Shown piece by piece: positions 45,536 through 54,292 of a stretch of 64,000 nt of DNA. Each line of letters starts with the position of its first letter. Position 1 is the stretch's first letter. Under the pieces are notes generated by a model. That model saw nothing but the letters and a program-made list of their open reading frames with translations, searched no databases and had not been told where the DNA came from. The stretch is from JADKIH01 sp031385005 (GTDB taxonomy: Bacteria > Bacteroidota > Bacteroidia > AKYH767-A > 2013-40CM-41-45), in the NCBI GenBank assembly GCA_031385005.1, contig JANNBB010000006.1, forward strand, positions 353,138-417,137. The letters are read 5' to 3'. Position numbers and translations under genes: made by a program.

Positions 45536-46408
45536 ATGAGTTTTAACGGAGCCGAAGATACATTTTTAAAGGTGAAGAAATCCTTAAACTGTAAAGGAAC
45601 CCTTTTAGATTTATCAACACCTGCAATAATGGGAATTTTAAATATTACCCCCGATTCTTTCTATGACGGCGGCCGTTTGAAAGATGATAAATCAATCATT
45701 ACCAAGGCGGAAAGTCTGTTAATGGAAGGTGCAAAAATTATCGATATCGGCGGACAATCAAGCCGGCCGGGAGCCAAACCTATCTCGGTAGAAGAAGAAT
45801 GGAGCCGGATTTTCCCTGCCTTGAAAGTTTTAGTGAAAGAATTCCCTGATGCCATTTTATCGGTCGACACGTTTTATGCTCAAATTGCGAAAAGCAGCAT
45901 CGAAGAAGGAGCTTCTATTATCAATGATATATCTGCCGGAAATTTAGATCCTGACATGTTTGCATTTATTATCCGATCAAAAGTACCTTACATCATGATG
46001 CATATGAAAGGTACACCTCAAAATATGCAAGATAATCCCTCTTATGAAAACCTTCACGAAGAGATTATCCGTTTTTTTACAGAGAAAATTTCCGCTCTGA
46101 CTAAAGAAGGAGTAACGGATATTGTTATTGACCCTGGTTTTGGTTTTGGAAAAAGTGTATCGCATAATTATCAGCTGTTAAAGCATCTTTCTTTATACAA
46201 AATACTTGGCTTCCCAATACTGGCAGGACTCAGCCGCAAATCGATGGTCACAAAGGTTTTAAAAACAGATCCTTCCTCCTCTTTAAATGGAACAAGCGTA
46301 TTAAATGCGATTGCTTTGTTGAATGGTGCTTCCATACTTCGAGTGCATGATGTCAGGGAAGCCATTGAAGTGAAAAAAATAATTGATCAATACATGTTAG
46401 TAGATTAA
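45536..46408 (+). CDS. folP: dihydropteroate synthase
   Basis: The 290-residue protein condenses p-aminobenzoate with the pterin diphosphate in folate synthesis. Motifs: AIMGILNITPDSFYDGGRL, GAKIIDIGGQSSRPGAKPISVEEEWSRI, LSVDTFYAQIAKSSIEEGASIINDISAG, IMMHMKGTPQNMQ, IVIDPGFGFGKSVSHNYQLLKHL, and GLSRKSMV. Length is usual. It lies 80 bp upstream of the diadenylate cyclase gene on the same strand, a folP-cdaA order that recurs in Bacteroidota genomes as I recall. Confidence 0.96.
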   Translation: MSFNGAEDTFLKVKKSLNCKGTLLDLSTPAIMGILNITPDSFYDGGRLKDDKSIITKAESLLMEGAKIIDIGGQSSRPGAKPISVEEEWSRIFPALKVLVKEFPDAILSVDTFYAQIAKSSIEEGASIINDISAGNLDPDMFAFIIRSKVPYIMMHMKGTPQNMQDNPSYENLHEEIIRFFTEKISALTKEGVTDIVIDPGFGFGKSVSHNYQLLKHLSLYKILGFPILAGLSRKSMVTKVLKTDPSSSLNGTSVLNAIALLNGASILRVHDVREAIEVKKIIDQYMLVD

Positions 46409-46487
46409 AGTGAACGGTATTCAGTAAAATGACAAAAAAAGTATCTTGTACTCCAATTTAAAACGCAGCTAAAAGGTAAACGCTCAG

Positions 46488-47288
46488 ATGGACATCTTCC
46501 ACATCGGCTTTTTGACAATCAGGTTGATTGATATCATCGATATTATCATCGTGACGTTTTTGCTCTACAAGTTATATAATCTGTTGCGAGGTGGCGTGGC
46601 CATCAATATCTTCATCGGACTACTCACCGTTTATGCCTTGTATTGGATTTGTGTAAAAGTCCTGAACATGGAATTGCTGGGAACCATTCTCGGACAGTTT
46701 ATTAGTCTGGGTTTTATTGCATTGATTATCGTTTTTCAGCAAGAGGTAAGAAGATTTTTAATCGTCCTCGGCACCAACAACATTTTAGCTAAAAACAATT
46801 TTACGAAACAGATCTTACCGTGGAACTGGCAATTGCAGAAAAACCCGCCGCTCGATATTACCGCCATAGTTAAAGCATGCAGACAGATGTCGAAGGACAG
46901 AACAGGTGCCATCATCGTTTTAGCAAAATCATCCCAATTGAAATACTTTTCCAATACTGGAGATCTGATGGATGCTGATATTTCACAGCGATTGATAGAA
47001 AGTATTTTTTTCAAAAACTCTCCTCTTCACGATGGTGCTATTATCATTCTGAACAATAAAATCAAAGCTGCACGCTGCGTTTTACCGGTAACGGAAAATG
47101 TTGAACTTCCAGCGCATTTGGGTATGCGGCATCGCGCCGCTATCGGAATCACCGAACAAAGTGATGCTTTGGCATTAGTTGTTTCAGAGGAAACGGGGGA
47201 AATATCTTTTTCACGAGAAGGCCAGATTCAAATTGCCATTTCTGTTGAAGAGCTTGAAAAAATACTTCGCGAAGAATTCGAACAATAA
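46488..47288 (+). CDS. cdaA: diadenylate cyclase CdaA
   Basis: The 266-residue protein has three N-terminal membrane segments (about 13-30, 37-55 and 65-85) and a DisA_N domain that makes cyclic di-AMP from two ATP. The catalytic motifs are intact: DGA at 182-184 (SPLHDGAIII) and RHR at 214-216 (LGMRHRAAIG), with the SEETGEIS segment after. Cyclic di-AMP controls potassium and osmotic balance in many bacteria. It follows folP. Confidence 0.95.
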   Translation: MDIFHIGFLTIRLIDIIDIIIVTFLLYKLYNLLRGGVAINIFIGLLTVYALYWICVKVLNMELLGTILGQFISLGFIALIIVFQQEVRRFLIVLGTNNILAKNNFTKQILPWNWQLQKNPPLDITAIVKACRQMSKDRTGAIIVLAKSSQLKYFSNTGDLMDADISQRLIESIFFKNSPLHDGAIIILNNKIKAARCVLPVTENVELPAHLGMRHRAAIGITEQSDALALVVSEETGEISFSREGQIQIAISVEELEKILREEFEQ

Positions 47289-47315
47289 ATAATAATCCTA
47301 CACCGAAGTAGTTTA

Positions 47316-47840
47316 TTAATTCTGCTTTTTATTTTTCTCTTCAAACATCTTTATAAGTTCTTCATTGGAAAGATTGGCTTCCAACTGATCTAACGATGCC
47401 TGCGCTGAAGATGTTAGTCTATGGTCAGTGTATTTAGATATAAATTCCCGGTATTTTTCTTTCGCTTTTTCGGGATCGTTCATGCGTGTTTCATAGATAA
47501 ATCCCTCCATAAATAGTGCAGCAGGAGCTTTTCGGTAATCCGGAAAAGTTTTTCGCAATCTTTCAAAAATAGAAATGGCTTCGGAAGGCCTGTTTAACCC
47601 ATTGGATAAATCTCCGGCTTTGAATAAATAAGCAGCAGATACAGTATCGTCTTTATATACTTCCGCATATTTAATGTAATTCAGAAAAACTTTGTTGGCC
47701 TCTACTTCATTCAATGTTTTAAGCGAATCATTGAATAAAATCTGCTCGCCTGATTTTATTTCATCTGTTAATCTGTCTTTAGCGGATTTACAGGAAGCAA
47801 TAATCAGAATCATTAATATTGAAAAAATTATTCTATTCAT
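47316..47840 (-). CDS. tetratricopeptide-repeat lipoprotein
   Basis: Starting at the Met codon 47840-47838, the protein of 174 residues has a lipoprotein signal MNRIIFSILMILIIASC and a mature region with two to three TPR-like helix pairs: SAAYLFKAGDLSNGLNRPSEAISIFERLRKTFPDYRKAPAALFMEGFIYETRMNDPEKAKEKYREFISKYTDHRLTSSAQASLDQL. It resembles the BamD/YbgF type tetratricopeptide proteins of the envelope, but is too short to name. An upstream ATG would add 14 residues before the signal. It is the last gene on the minus strand before the antitoxin-like gene. Confidence 0.75.
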   Translation of the reverse strand: MNRIIFSILMILIIASCKSAKDRLTDEIKSGEQILFNDSLKTLNEVEANKVFLNYIKYAEVYKDDTVSAAYLFKAGDLSNGLNRPSEAISIFERLRKTFPDYRKAPAALFMEGFIYETRMNDPEKAKEKYREFISKYTDHRLTSSAQASLDQLEANLSNEELIKMFEEKNKKQN

Positions 47841-47914
47841 TTTAAAGGTAATTCTGTAAAAAATAGTAGTTTGTTTGGTCAAGATACATCTTTGTAAGCT
47901 TTTTCTATTATTTG

Positions 47915-48154
47915 TTAATTTAAAGAGTTTTGGTAATACTTTTTCATTACTTCAGAATGTGGTTTAGTCCTGCCCTCTTTGATATCCTTTAGACCCTCAT
48001 CAATTAATTTTATTTCTGCCACAGACAAAGTTTCCCACCAATCAGTCTTGTCTAATAAATTTCCTTTAAAGAGTTTTAATTTCTCAATTATTGATTGATC
48101 GGTTAAACTCTGCAACCATTCTATCAGCTTAAGTTTTTCTCCCTGTATATCCAT
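47915..48154 (-). CDS. orphan antitoxin-like small protein
   Basis: This 79-residue protein has a helical N-terminus (KLKLIEWLQSLTDQSIIEKLKLF), then WWETLSVAEIKLIDEGLKDIKEGRTKPHSEVMKKY. The pattern of a Trp-Trp, then a helix with E-x-G-L-x-D-x-x-x-G-R, and then HxEVMKKY is that of Bacteroidota antitoxins that pair with RelE/ParE toxins. No toxin gene is adjacent: the neighbours are a lipoprotein and peptide deformylase. Codon use is AT-rich like the surrounding gap. Function as an antitoxin is inferred. Confidence 0.65.
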   Translation of the reverse strand: MDIQGEKLKLIEWLQSLTDQSIIEKLKLFKGNLLDKTDWWETLSVAEIKLIDEGLKDIKEGRTKPHSEVMKKYYQNSLN

Positions 48155-48220
48155 AATTGTTTGTTTATTCTTATTTACAAATAAATAATTAACATTCCTG
48201 ATCGTACAAATGATTTTTAC

Positions 48221-48778
48221 TTACCGTCCGGAATTCGGAAACCGCATCTTATAATCAACATCAACGATTCCTTTGCTGATGTTGGCCAGTTTATTTTTCA
48301 ATAGTCTTTTTCTTAACGGTGATATTCTGTCAGTAAACAACATCCCTTCAATGTGATCGTATTCATGCTGAATAATTCTTGCCGACAGACCTTTATAAGT
48401 CTTTTTATGAGCATTCCAGTTTTCATCGTAATATTCGATATGAACTTCCGGCTTACGTTGAATATCTTCACGAATACCCGGAATACTCAGACAACCCTCA
48501 TTAAATTTCCATAAAGTCCCGTTCTCTTTTGTAATAACAGGATTAATAAAAACCTGCTTAAATTTCTTTACATCGTCATCTTCGAAAGGTGAGCCGTCCA
48601 CTACAAACAGCCGTATGGATAGTCCGATCTGAGGTGCAGCCAGCCCTACTCCATTGCTGTCATACATGGTTTCATACATGTTGCTGATCAATTCGTCCAG
48701 CCCGGGATAACTTTTATCGATTTCTGCTGCTCTTTTCTTTAGAACAGGATCTCCATATGCTACAATTGAAAAAATCAT
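48221..48778 (-). CDS. def: peptide deformylase
   Basis: The 185-residue protein removes the formyl group from new proteins. The three motifs are present: SNGVGLAAPQIGL at 41-53, EGCLSIPG with Cys96, and QHEYDH with zinc-binding His138 and His142 and catalytic Glu139. It lies 13 bp downstream of the ruvX gene on the same strand, so they are likely co-transcribed. Confidence 0.96.
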   Translation of the reverse strand: MIFSIVAYGDPVLKKRAAEIDKSYPGLDELISNMYETMYDSNGVGLAAPQIGLSIRLFVVDGSPFEDDDVKKFKQVFINPVITKENGTLWKFNEGCLSIPGIREDIQRKPEVHIEYYDENWNAHKKTYKGLSARIIQHEYDHIEGMLFTDRISPLRKRLLKNKLANISKGIVDVDYKMRFPNSGR

Positions 48779-48791
48779 TCTCTTTATATAC

Positions 48792-49211
48792 TTATAAACT
48801 TTTATGCATTTCCATAAATGACTGAAGGATAATTACCGCACTTCTTTTATCGATGAGAGATTTGTCTCTTCGATCCGACTTTTTCGAACCATCAATTAAC
48901 ATGGAACTCATAGCCATCTTGGAAGTAAACCGTTCATCAATTCGTTTTACCGGAATCAGGGGGAAATTTTTATTGATTCTCCTGATAAATTCCTCGACAT
49001 GAGGAGAAACCGAAGAAGGCGTATTATCCATATTGCGAGGATCACCCACGACAAAGAACTCAACTTCCTCCTTTTCCATGTACTTCTTCAAATAATCGAT
49101 TACTTTGCCGGTCGGAACCGTGTCCAATGCTGTAGCAATAATCCGCTGAGGATCAGTTACCGCCAAACCGGTTCGTTTTGTTCCATAATCAATTGCCATA
49201 ATTCTCGACAC
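48792..49211 (-). CDS. ruvX: Holliday junction resolvase-like RuvX/YqgF
   Basis: The 139-residue RNase H-fold protein begins RIMAIDYGTKRTGLAVTDPQRIIATALDTV, with the catalytic Asp in IDYG. It has EEVEFFVVGDPRNMDNTPSS and ends VKRIDERFTSKMAMSSM then KRSAVIILQSFMEM, typical of the family. Members process the 5' end of pre-16S rRNA or Holliday junctions. It heads a short minus-strand unit with def, divergent from dapD. Confidence 0.95.
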   Translation of the reverse strand: MSRIMAIDYGTKRTGLAVTDPQRIIATALDTVPTGKVIDYLKKYMEKEEVEFFVVGDPRNMDNTPSSVSPHVEEFIRRINKNFPLIPVKRIDERFTSKMAMSSMLIDGSKKSDRRDKSLIDKRSAVIILQSFMEMHKSL

Positions 49212-49235
49212 AGGACAAATATAGTTGAAGTTTAA

Positions 49236-49266
49236 TTTGAAGTTTAAAAAGAGTAGTTTTTCTTTG
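49236..49266 (+). promoter_or_regulatory. candidate promoter for dapD
   Basis: TTTG at 49236-49239 and TTTCTTTG at 49259-49266 fit the -33 and -7 boxes with a 19-bp spacer; the -7 box has one mismatch to TAnnTTTG. Transcription would start about 12 bp before the ATG. Confidence 0.45.
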
Positions 49267-49283
49267 CCTTAATATTTGAACAA

Positions 49284-50090
49284 ATGAAGGAAATAATAGA
49301 AAAAGTCTGGGAAAACCGGGAACTTCTTAAAGATGAAAATACCCGCAAATGCATTCGCGAAGTAATTGAAATGCTCGACAAAGGCGAACTGCGCACCGCC
49401 AGTCCGGTCGAAGATGGCTGGCAGGTAAACGATTGGGTTAAAAAAGCCGTTATTTTATATTTCCCCATTCAGGAAATGCAAACAATGGAAGCCGGACCGA
49501 TGGAGTTTCACGATAAGATGAAACTGAAAAGAAACTATGCCTCCATCGGAGTGCGAGTCGTTCCGCATGGCATAGCCAGATATGGCAGCTATTTAGCCAA
49601 AGGAGTAATACTGATGCCTTCCTACGTCAATATCGGCGCCTATGTAGATCAAGGAACGATGGTCGATACCTGGGCAACTGTAGGATCTTGCGCGCAGATA
49701 GGCAAACATGTGCACCTGAGCGGTGGCGTGGGAATCGGTGGTGTATTGGAACCGGTACAGGCAGCACCTGTAATTATTGAAGACAATTGCTTCATCGGCT
49801 CCAGGTGTATCGTCGTTGAAGGCGTCAGGGTAAAAAAAGAAGCCGTGCTCGGAGCAAATGTTGTGCTGACGATGTCGACGAAAATCATCGACGTTAGCGG
49901 TCCCTTGCCGATTGAATACAAAGGAGAGGTTCCGGCAGGTTCTGTAGTCATTCCGGGATCCTACACAAAAAAATTTCCTGCAGGAGAATATCAGGTTCCC
50001 TGTGCATTGATCATCGGAAAGAGAAAAGAGAGTACTGATAAAAAAACATCGCTGAATGATGTTTTAAGAGATTACAGCATTTCCGTTTAA
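49284..50090 (+). CDS. dapD: tetrahydrodipicolinate N-succinyltransferase
   Basis: The 268-residue protein succinylates tetrahydrodipicolinate in the lysine/diaminopimelate pathway. The helical N-terminus (KEIIEKVWENRELLKDENTRKCIREVIEMLDKGELRTASP) is followed by a left-handed beta-helix of hexapeptide repeats (GVILMPSYVNIGAYVDQGTMVDTWATVGSCAQIGKHVHLSGGVGIGGVLEPVQAAPVIIEDNCFIGSRCIVVEG). It is the first gene of a tight plus-strand run; its stop directly abuts the start of the glycosyltransferase gene (TAA-ATG). Confidence 0.96.
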   Translation: MKEIIEKVWENRELLKDENTRKCIREVIEMLDKGELRTASPVEDGWQVNDWVKKAVILYFPIQEMQTMEAGPMEFHDKMKLKRNYASIGVRVVPHGIARYGSYLAKGVILMPSYVNIGAYVDQGTMVDTWATVGSCAQIGKHVHLSGGVGIGGVLEPVQAAPVIIEDNCFIGSRCIVVEGVRVKKEAVLGANVVLTMSTKIIDVSGPLPIEYKGEVPAGSVVIPGSYTKKFPAGEYQVPCALIIGKRKESTDKKTSLNDVLRDYSISV

Positions 50091-51086
50091 ATGACACCAA
50101 AGAGCTTCCTCCTTATTCAGACTGCCTTCACGGGAGATGTCATTTTAGCCACTGCACTCTTAGAAGATTTGAAGAAATCGGATGAGACAATTGCAATTGA
50201 CATTTTAGTTCGCAAAGGAAATGAAGGACTTTTTACAAATCATCCTTTTATCAGAGAAGCTTTAGTCTGGAATAAGAAAGAAAATAAATACATAAACTTA
50301 CTGAAAATCATACATGCTATTCGAAAGAAAAAGTATGATTGTGTAATTAACCTCCAGCGCTTCGGAGCAACGGGAATAGTGACAGCCCTTTCATCAGCAA
50401 AAGAAACAAGGGGGTTTGAAAAAAATCCGTTTTCATTTTTTTTCACGAAAAAGTTCAAACATGACATCGGAAATAATCTGCATGAAACAGAAAGAAATCA
50501 TTCTTTAATTGCTGATCTGTCGACCGGTGAAATTTCAAAACCTAAATTGTATCCTTCGCTTGACGACATAGAAAGCATTAAGCCATTCATTCAAAAAAAA
50601 TTCATCACCATTGCTCCATCGTCGGTTTGGTTTACCAAAACATTTCCGGAATCAAAATGGATTGAACTGATAACCACTTACAGACAGAAAAACCCTGATC
50701 ATTCAATTTATCTCCTCGGTTCCAAAGAAGAGTTTGCCGTTTCCGAAACGATTAGCAATAAAGCGGGATCGACAGACATCCAAAATCTCTGTGGAAAATT
50801 AACATTGCTTCAATCAGCCGCGCTGATGAAGCAAGCTGAAATGAATTTTGTAAACGATTCTGCTCCCATGCATCTGGCAAGCGCCATGAATGCGCCGGTG
50901 ACAGTTGTTTATTGCTCTACGATTCCAGGTTTCGGATTTGGACCGCTTTCCGATAATGCCCGCATCATAGAAACAAAATTAGAACTTACTTGTCGGCCTT
51001 GTGGATTGCATGGATTGAAAGCATGTCCGCTCGGACATTTTAACTGTGCGCAGTCGATTGAAATTAACGATATATTAGCAGGATGA
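50091..51086 (+). CDS. family 9 glycosyltransferase (heptosyltransferase-like)
   Basis: The 331-residue protein has the GT9 N-terminus SFLLIQTAFTGDVILATALLEDLKK and the C-terminal donor-binding part ITIAPSSVWFTKTFPESKWIELI, NLCGKLTLLQSAALMKQAEMNFVNDSAPMHLASAMNAPVTVVY. Such enzymes transfer heptose from ADP-heptose to lipopolysaccharide core; a different sugar remains possible. It begins directly after dapD and overlaps the next gene by four bases (ATGA), so the genes should be co-translated. Confidence 0.9.
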   Translation: MTPKSFLLIQTAFTGDVILATALLEDLKKSDETIAIDILVRKGNEGLFTNHPFIREALVWNKKENKYINLLKIIHAIRKKKYDCVINLQRFGATGIVTALSSAKETRGFEKNPFSFFFTKKFKHDIGNNLHETERNHSLIADLSTGEISKPKLYPSLDDIESIKPFIQKKFITIAPSSVWFTKTFPESKWIELITTYRQKNPDHSIYLLGSKEEFAVSETISNKAGSTDIQNLCGKLTLLQSAALMKQAEMNFVNDSAPMHLASAMNAPVTVVYCSTIPGFGFGPLSDNARIIETKLELTCRPCGLHGLKACPLGHFNCAQSIEINDILAG

Positions 51087-51655
51087 GTGATTTTAACGCT
51101 GAAATAAAAACAACACTGGATGTCCTGAAAAAGAAAGGCATCATCTTATATCCGACCGATACAATCTGGGGTATTGGCTGTGATGCGACATGTGCAGAAG
51201 CGGTTAGCAGAGTCAGCCAATTGAAAAAAAGAGGAAGTGAAAAATCATTTATCCTTTTGCTGGATGAAGGCGGGCGTCTTCCCTCCTACATCAAAGAAGT
51301 TCCGGAAACGGCGTGGCCATTGATTGAGTATTCGACGCGACCGTTGACGATTATTTATGATGGAGCGAAAAACTTGCCGGAGGAAGTCATTGCAGAAGAT
51401 GGCAGTGTTGGGATACGAATAACGAATGATGAATTTTGCAAGCGACTAATCGGTGGGTTAAGAAAACCCTTACTTTCTACTTCCGCTAACATCAGCGGCA
51501 AACCCTGGCCGGCCTCTTTTGATGAAATTGATCCGGAAATTATTAATGGCGTTGATTATGTCGTAAATTGGCGGCAGAATGAAAAAGCCGAAGTTCAACC
51601 TTCAACAATCATGCGGTTGAAAACCGGTGGCGAAATAAAATTCATCCGGCGATGA
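51083..51655 (+). CDS. L-threonylcarbamoyladenylate synthase (Sua5/YciO/YrdC family)
   Basis: The 190-residue protein carries the YrdC domain: GIILYPTDTIWGIGCDATCAEAVSRVSQLKKRGSEKSFILLLD, RPLTIIYDG, GSVGIRITNDEFCKRLIGGLRKPLLSTSANISGKPWP. It makes threonylcarbamoyl-AMP for the t6A37 modification of tRNA. Without the C-terminal Sua5 domain it is a TsaC-length enzyme. It overlaps the glycosyltransferase gene by 4 bp and precedes the CCA enzyme gene by 23 bp, so two tRNA-related genes lie together. Confidence 0.92.
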   Translation: MSDFNAEIKTTLDVLKKKGIILYPTDTIWGIGCDATCAEAVSRVSQLKKRGSEKSFILLLDEGGRLPSYIKEVPETAWPLIEYSTRPLTIIYDGAKNLPEEVIAEDGSVGIRITNDEFCKRLIGGLRKPLLSTSANISGKPWPASFDEIDPEIINGVDYVVNWRQNEKAEVQPSTIMRLKTGGEIKFIRR

Positions 51656-51678
51656 AGTGGTAAATTGCCCTGCGGTTA

Positions 51679-53100
51679 ATGAAAAAACATCTACAACATA
51701 TTATTTTTTCCATCATCGGTGAAGAAGCACATGAACTTAACATGGAAGCTTTTGTTGTAGGCGGTTATGTGCGCGATATTTTCCTCAAACGAATAAGCAA
51801 GGATATTGATATCGTAGTAATCGGCAGCGGAATCGAACTGGCTGAACGTATTGGAAAAAGACTGGATGTTCCCGTAACGGTTTTTCGGAATTTCGGAACG
51901 GCCATGATTAAATACGATGACCTCGAAATTGAATTTGTCGGTGCCCGAAAGGAATCCTATCGCCTCGATTCACGCAAGCCCATAGTAGAAACCGGAACGC
52001 TGGAAGACGATCAGAAGAGACGCGATTTCACCATCAATGCAATGGCCATTCATCTCACCAAATCGAACTTTGGTGAACTGATAGATCCGTTTAATGGCGT
52101 TCAGGATTTAGAAGAAAAATTAATACGCACGCCACTGGATCCCGAACTGACATTCTCCGACGATCCATTGCGAATGATGCGAGCAATACGTTTTGCTTCT
52201 CAGTTGCATTTTACGATTGATGACCTTGCCCTAAAGGCCATTCAAAAAAATGCTGAACGCATTAAAATAGTTTCGACAGAACGTATTTCGGATGAACTGA
52301 ATAAAATCATTCTCTCCTCCAAACCATCTGTCGGTTTTGATCTATTATTTAAAAACGGATTGTTGCAATTGATATTCCCTCAATTTTGTCTGTTGGCTGG
52401 TGTGGAATACATCAATGGAAAAGGACATAAAGACAACTTCTATCATACATTGGAGGTTTTGGACAATGTTGCCCGCAATTCGGATGACCTGTGGCTGCGT
52501 TGGGCGGCTATTTTGCACGACATTGCCAAACCTGCAACGAAGCGTTTTGAACCCGGACAGGGCTGGACTTTTCATGGTCATGAAGACAAGGGAGCGAGAA
52601 TGGTCAAGCACATATTCCGACATTTCAAGTTGCCGTTAAATGAGAAAATGAAGTTTGTGGAAAAACTTGTGCAGCTTCATTTGCGGCCAATCGTTTTGGC
52701 GCAGGAACATGTGACGGATTCCGCCATTCGCCGTTTGCTTTTTGATGCGGGAGACGACATTGAAGCATTGATGATTTTGTGTCATGCCGACATAACGACA
52801 AAAAACGAATACAAAATCAAGAAGTATAAACAAAACTTCCAGATAGTAGTCGATAAGCTGAAGGAAGTAGAAGAAAAAGATAAGATAAGAAACTGGCAGC
52901 CACCGGTCACGGGCGAAGACATAATGAAAACTTTTGGGCTGGGTCCGGGGAAAGAAGTAGGTATAATTAAAAATGCCATCCGTGAAGCCATTCTCGAAGG
53001 AGATATACAAAATGATTTCAACCAGGCCTATCAGTATATGCTGAAAGTAGGAGAAAGTCTTGGACTTCAGGAAAAAAGCAATACAAACCGCCCTGTTTAA
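51679..53100 (+). CDS. CCA-adding-type tRNA nucleotidyltransferase with HD domain
   Basis: The 473-residue protein has a class II nucleotidyltransferase head (EAFVVGGYVRDIFLKRISKDIDIVVIGSG, with the G-G-x-V-R-D and D-x-D motifs), the RRDFTINAMAIHL and DPLRMMRAIRFASQLHF neck motifs, and an HD domain further on (RWAAILHDIAKPATKRFEPGQGWTFHGHEDKGARM). It probably adds or repairs the tRNA 3' CCA end; poly(A) polymerase activity is the alternative. It is the last gene of the dapD run and of the housekeeping part of the window. Confidence 0.92.
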   Translation: MKKHLQHIIFSIIGEEAHELNMEAFVVGGYVRDIFLKRISKDIDIVVIGSGIELAERIGKRLDVPVTVFRNFGTAMIKYDDLEIEFVGARKESYRLDSRKPIVETGTLEDDQKRRDFTINAMAIHLTKSNFGELIDPFNGVQDLEEKLIRTPLDPELTFSDDPLRMMRAIRFASQLHFTIDDLALKAIQKNAERIKIVSTERISDELNKIILSSKPSVGFDLLFKNGLLQLIFPQFCLLAGVEYINGKGHKDNFYHTLEVLDNVARNSDDLWLRWAAILHDIAKPATKRFEPGQGWTFHGHEDKGARMVKHIFRHFKLPLNEKMKFVEKLVQLHLRPIVLAQEHVTDSAIRRLLFDAGDDIEALMILCHADITTKNEYKIKKYKQNFQIVVDKLKEVEEKDKIRNWQPPVTGEDIMKTFGLGPGKEVGIIKNAIREAILEGDIQNDFNQAYQYMLKVGESLGLQEKSNTNRPV

Positions 53101-53138
53101 TTTTTTTTAAAAGCGGTAATTAAAAAAGATTTTCTTTC

Positions 53139-53146
53139 TACTTTTG
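53139..53146 (+). promoter_or_regulatory. -7 box for the pRiA4b-like gene
   Basis: TACTTTTG is an exact TAnnTTTG match, placing the transcription start near 53152 and the true start codon at the ATG at 53168; an in-frame TTG at 53144 would overlap this box. Confidence 0.5.
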
Positions 53147-53167
53147 GGAAACAAAGTAAATTCACAA

Positions 53168-53827
53168 ATGGCGACTTATAAATTCAGGGTAACTTTTGAA
53201 GATCATGACGATGTATGGCGGGACATAGAGATCCGCTCTACGCAGACTTTCGACGACTTTCATTATGCAATACATAATTCAATCGGTTTCGATGCTTCGA
53301 AAGATGCATCATTTTACATGAGTGACGACAACTGGAAAAAAGGCAAAGAAATTACGTGCAGGGAATTGAATGAAGCAGAAGCCGGCAAGGTAAAGGTTAT
53401 GAAAGATTCCAGAATTTGTGATTTTATAGTAGATCCGCATCAAAAAATTTATTATTTGTTTGATCCCGCCTCTGTGTGGACATTTAGAATAGAGCTGATA
53501 AAAATTTCCCGCGACGAAGAAGCAGGCGCCAGTTATCCCCGCTGTATAAAGACGACAGGCGAAGCACCCAAGCAATACCAGACGAATACATTAACAGCAT
53601 TACCGGTACCGGAAGATTTTGACCTGATGGGCGAAGAAGACGATATAGAAGATGAAGTTGAAGCAGACGAAGCAGAAGAATTAGGTATCGTAGAAGCCGA
53701 ACTTCCCGAAGGCGTAGAAAAAGAACCCTTCACCTCTTCCGACGATTCGGTTTCCGATGACGATTTCGAAACAGCTGACGAAGATGCTATTGATGATGAA
53801 GGTGGAGCGGATAAGGATGATTTTTGA
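53168..53827 (+). CDS. plasmid pRiA4b ORF-3-like protein with acidic tail
   Basis: From the ATG at 53168 the product has 219 residues. The first 130 residues (MATYKFRVTFEDHDDVWRDIEI, FDDFHYAIHNSIGFDASKDASFYMSDDNWKKGKEI, DFIVDPHQKIYYLFDPASVWTFRIELIKI) match the pRiA4b ORF-3-like fold of unknown role, common in chromosomes and mobile elements. The last 75 residues are strongly acidic (EEDDIEDEVEADEAEELGIVEAE, VSDDDFETADEDAIDDEGG). The same tail coding sequence, with its 3' flank, is repeated at about 55530-55790. This marks the left border of the accessory island. Confidence 0.85.
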   Translation: MATYKFRVTFEDHDDVWRDIEIRSTQTFDDFHYAIHNSIGFDASKDASFYMSDDNWKKGKEITCRELNEAEAGKVKVMKDSRICDFIVDPHQKIYYLFDPASVWTFRIELIKISRDEEAGASYPRCIKTTGEAPKQYQTNTLTALPVPEDFDLMGEEDDIEDEVEADEAEELGIVEAELPEGVEKEPFTSSDDSVSDDDFETADEDAIDDEGGADKDDF

Positions 53828-54124
53828 TTGGATGACATAGTATTGGATTGTTTATAAAGTTTTTTGAATTAACATATTAATTGCGATTTAACCTTTGGGT
53901 TAATTTTCGAGTAGTACCTTTCTCTTTTAGTCAATAACTTATCGGGCGACTAAACCCTTAGATGTTTATTGGGCTTAAAATAATTTTCAATTGGGGAAAT
54001 AATAAGAAATTAATTTGTTGCAATAGGAAAAATAATTAAGTTCATTAAAAATTAAGGTTGAATTAATTATTGAGAATTTCAATTTTTCAGGGTTTTGTTA
54101 TGACAATGCTCAAGTTTTTGAAAA
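53828..54124. other. AT-rich gap at island start
   Basis: This gap holds the 3' flank shared with the second tail copy (TTTATAAAGTTTTTTGA at 53851-53867) and then AT-rich sequence with no gene, promoter pair or hairpin that I can support. Confidence 0.5.
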
Positions 54125-54292
54125 ATGGTTTCAACCTGTGGAATATTAAAGAAAATTGAACTGATCGATATATTAATTTCAAATAATGACATTCAAAACA
54201 AAAACATAAATTACAGTCAATTGGAATATTTAGGCAATGTGTTACGAAAACAGTATTATTGGAGGGGTTGGAACAAGGGTTTGTGTATCTAA
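54125..54292 (+). CDS. possible small ORF fused in frame ahead of the HsdR_N-like gene
   Basis: An ATG at 54125 opens 55 codons (MVSTCGILKKIELIDILISN...YLGNVLRKQYYWRGWNKGLCI) ending in TAA at 54290-54292, directly followed by the ATG of the nuclease-like gene in the same frame. It could be a small partner protein translated in a coupled way, an upstream regulatory ORF, or the N-terminus of a longer protein broken by a stop. No family is recognised and coding is uncertain. Confidence 0.3.
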   Translation: MVSTCGILKKIELIDILISNNDIQNKNINYSQLEYLGNVLRKQYYWRGWNKGLCI

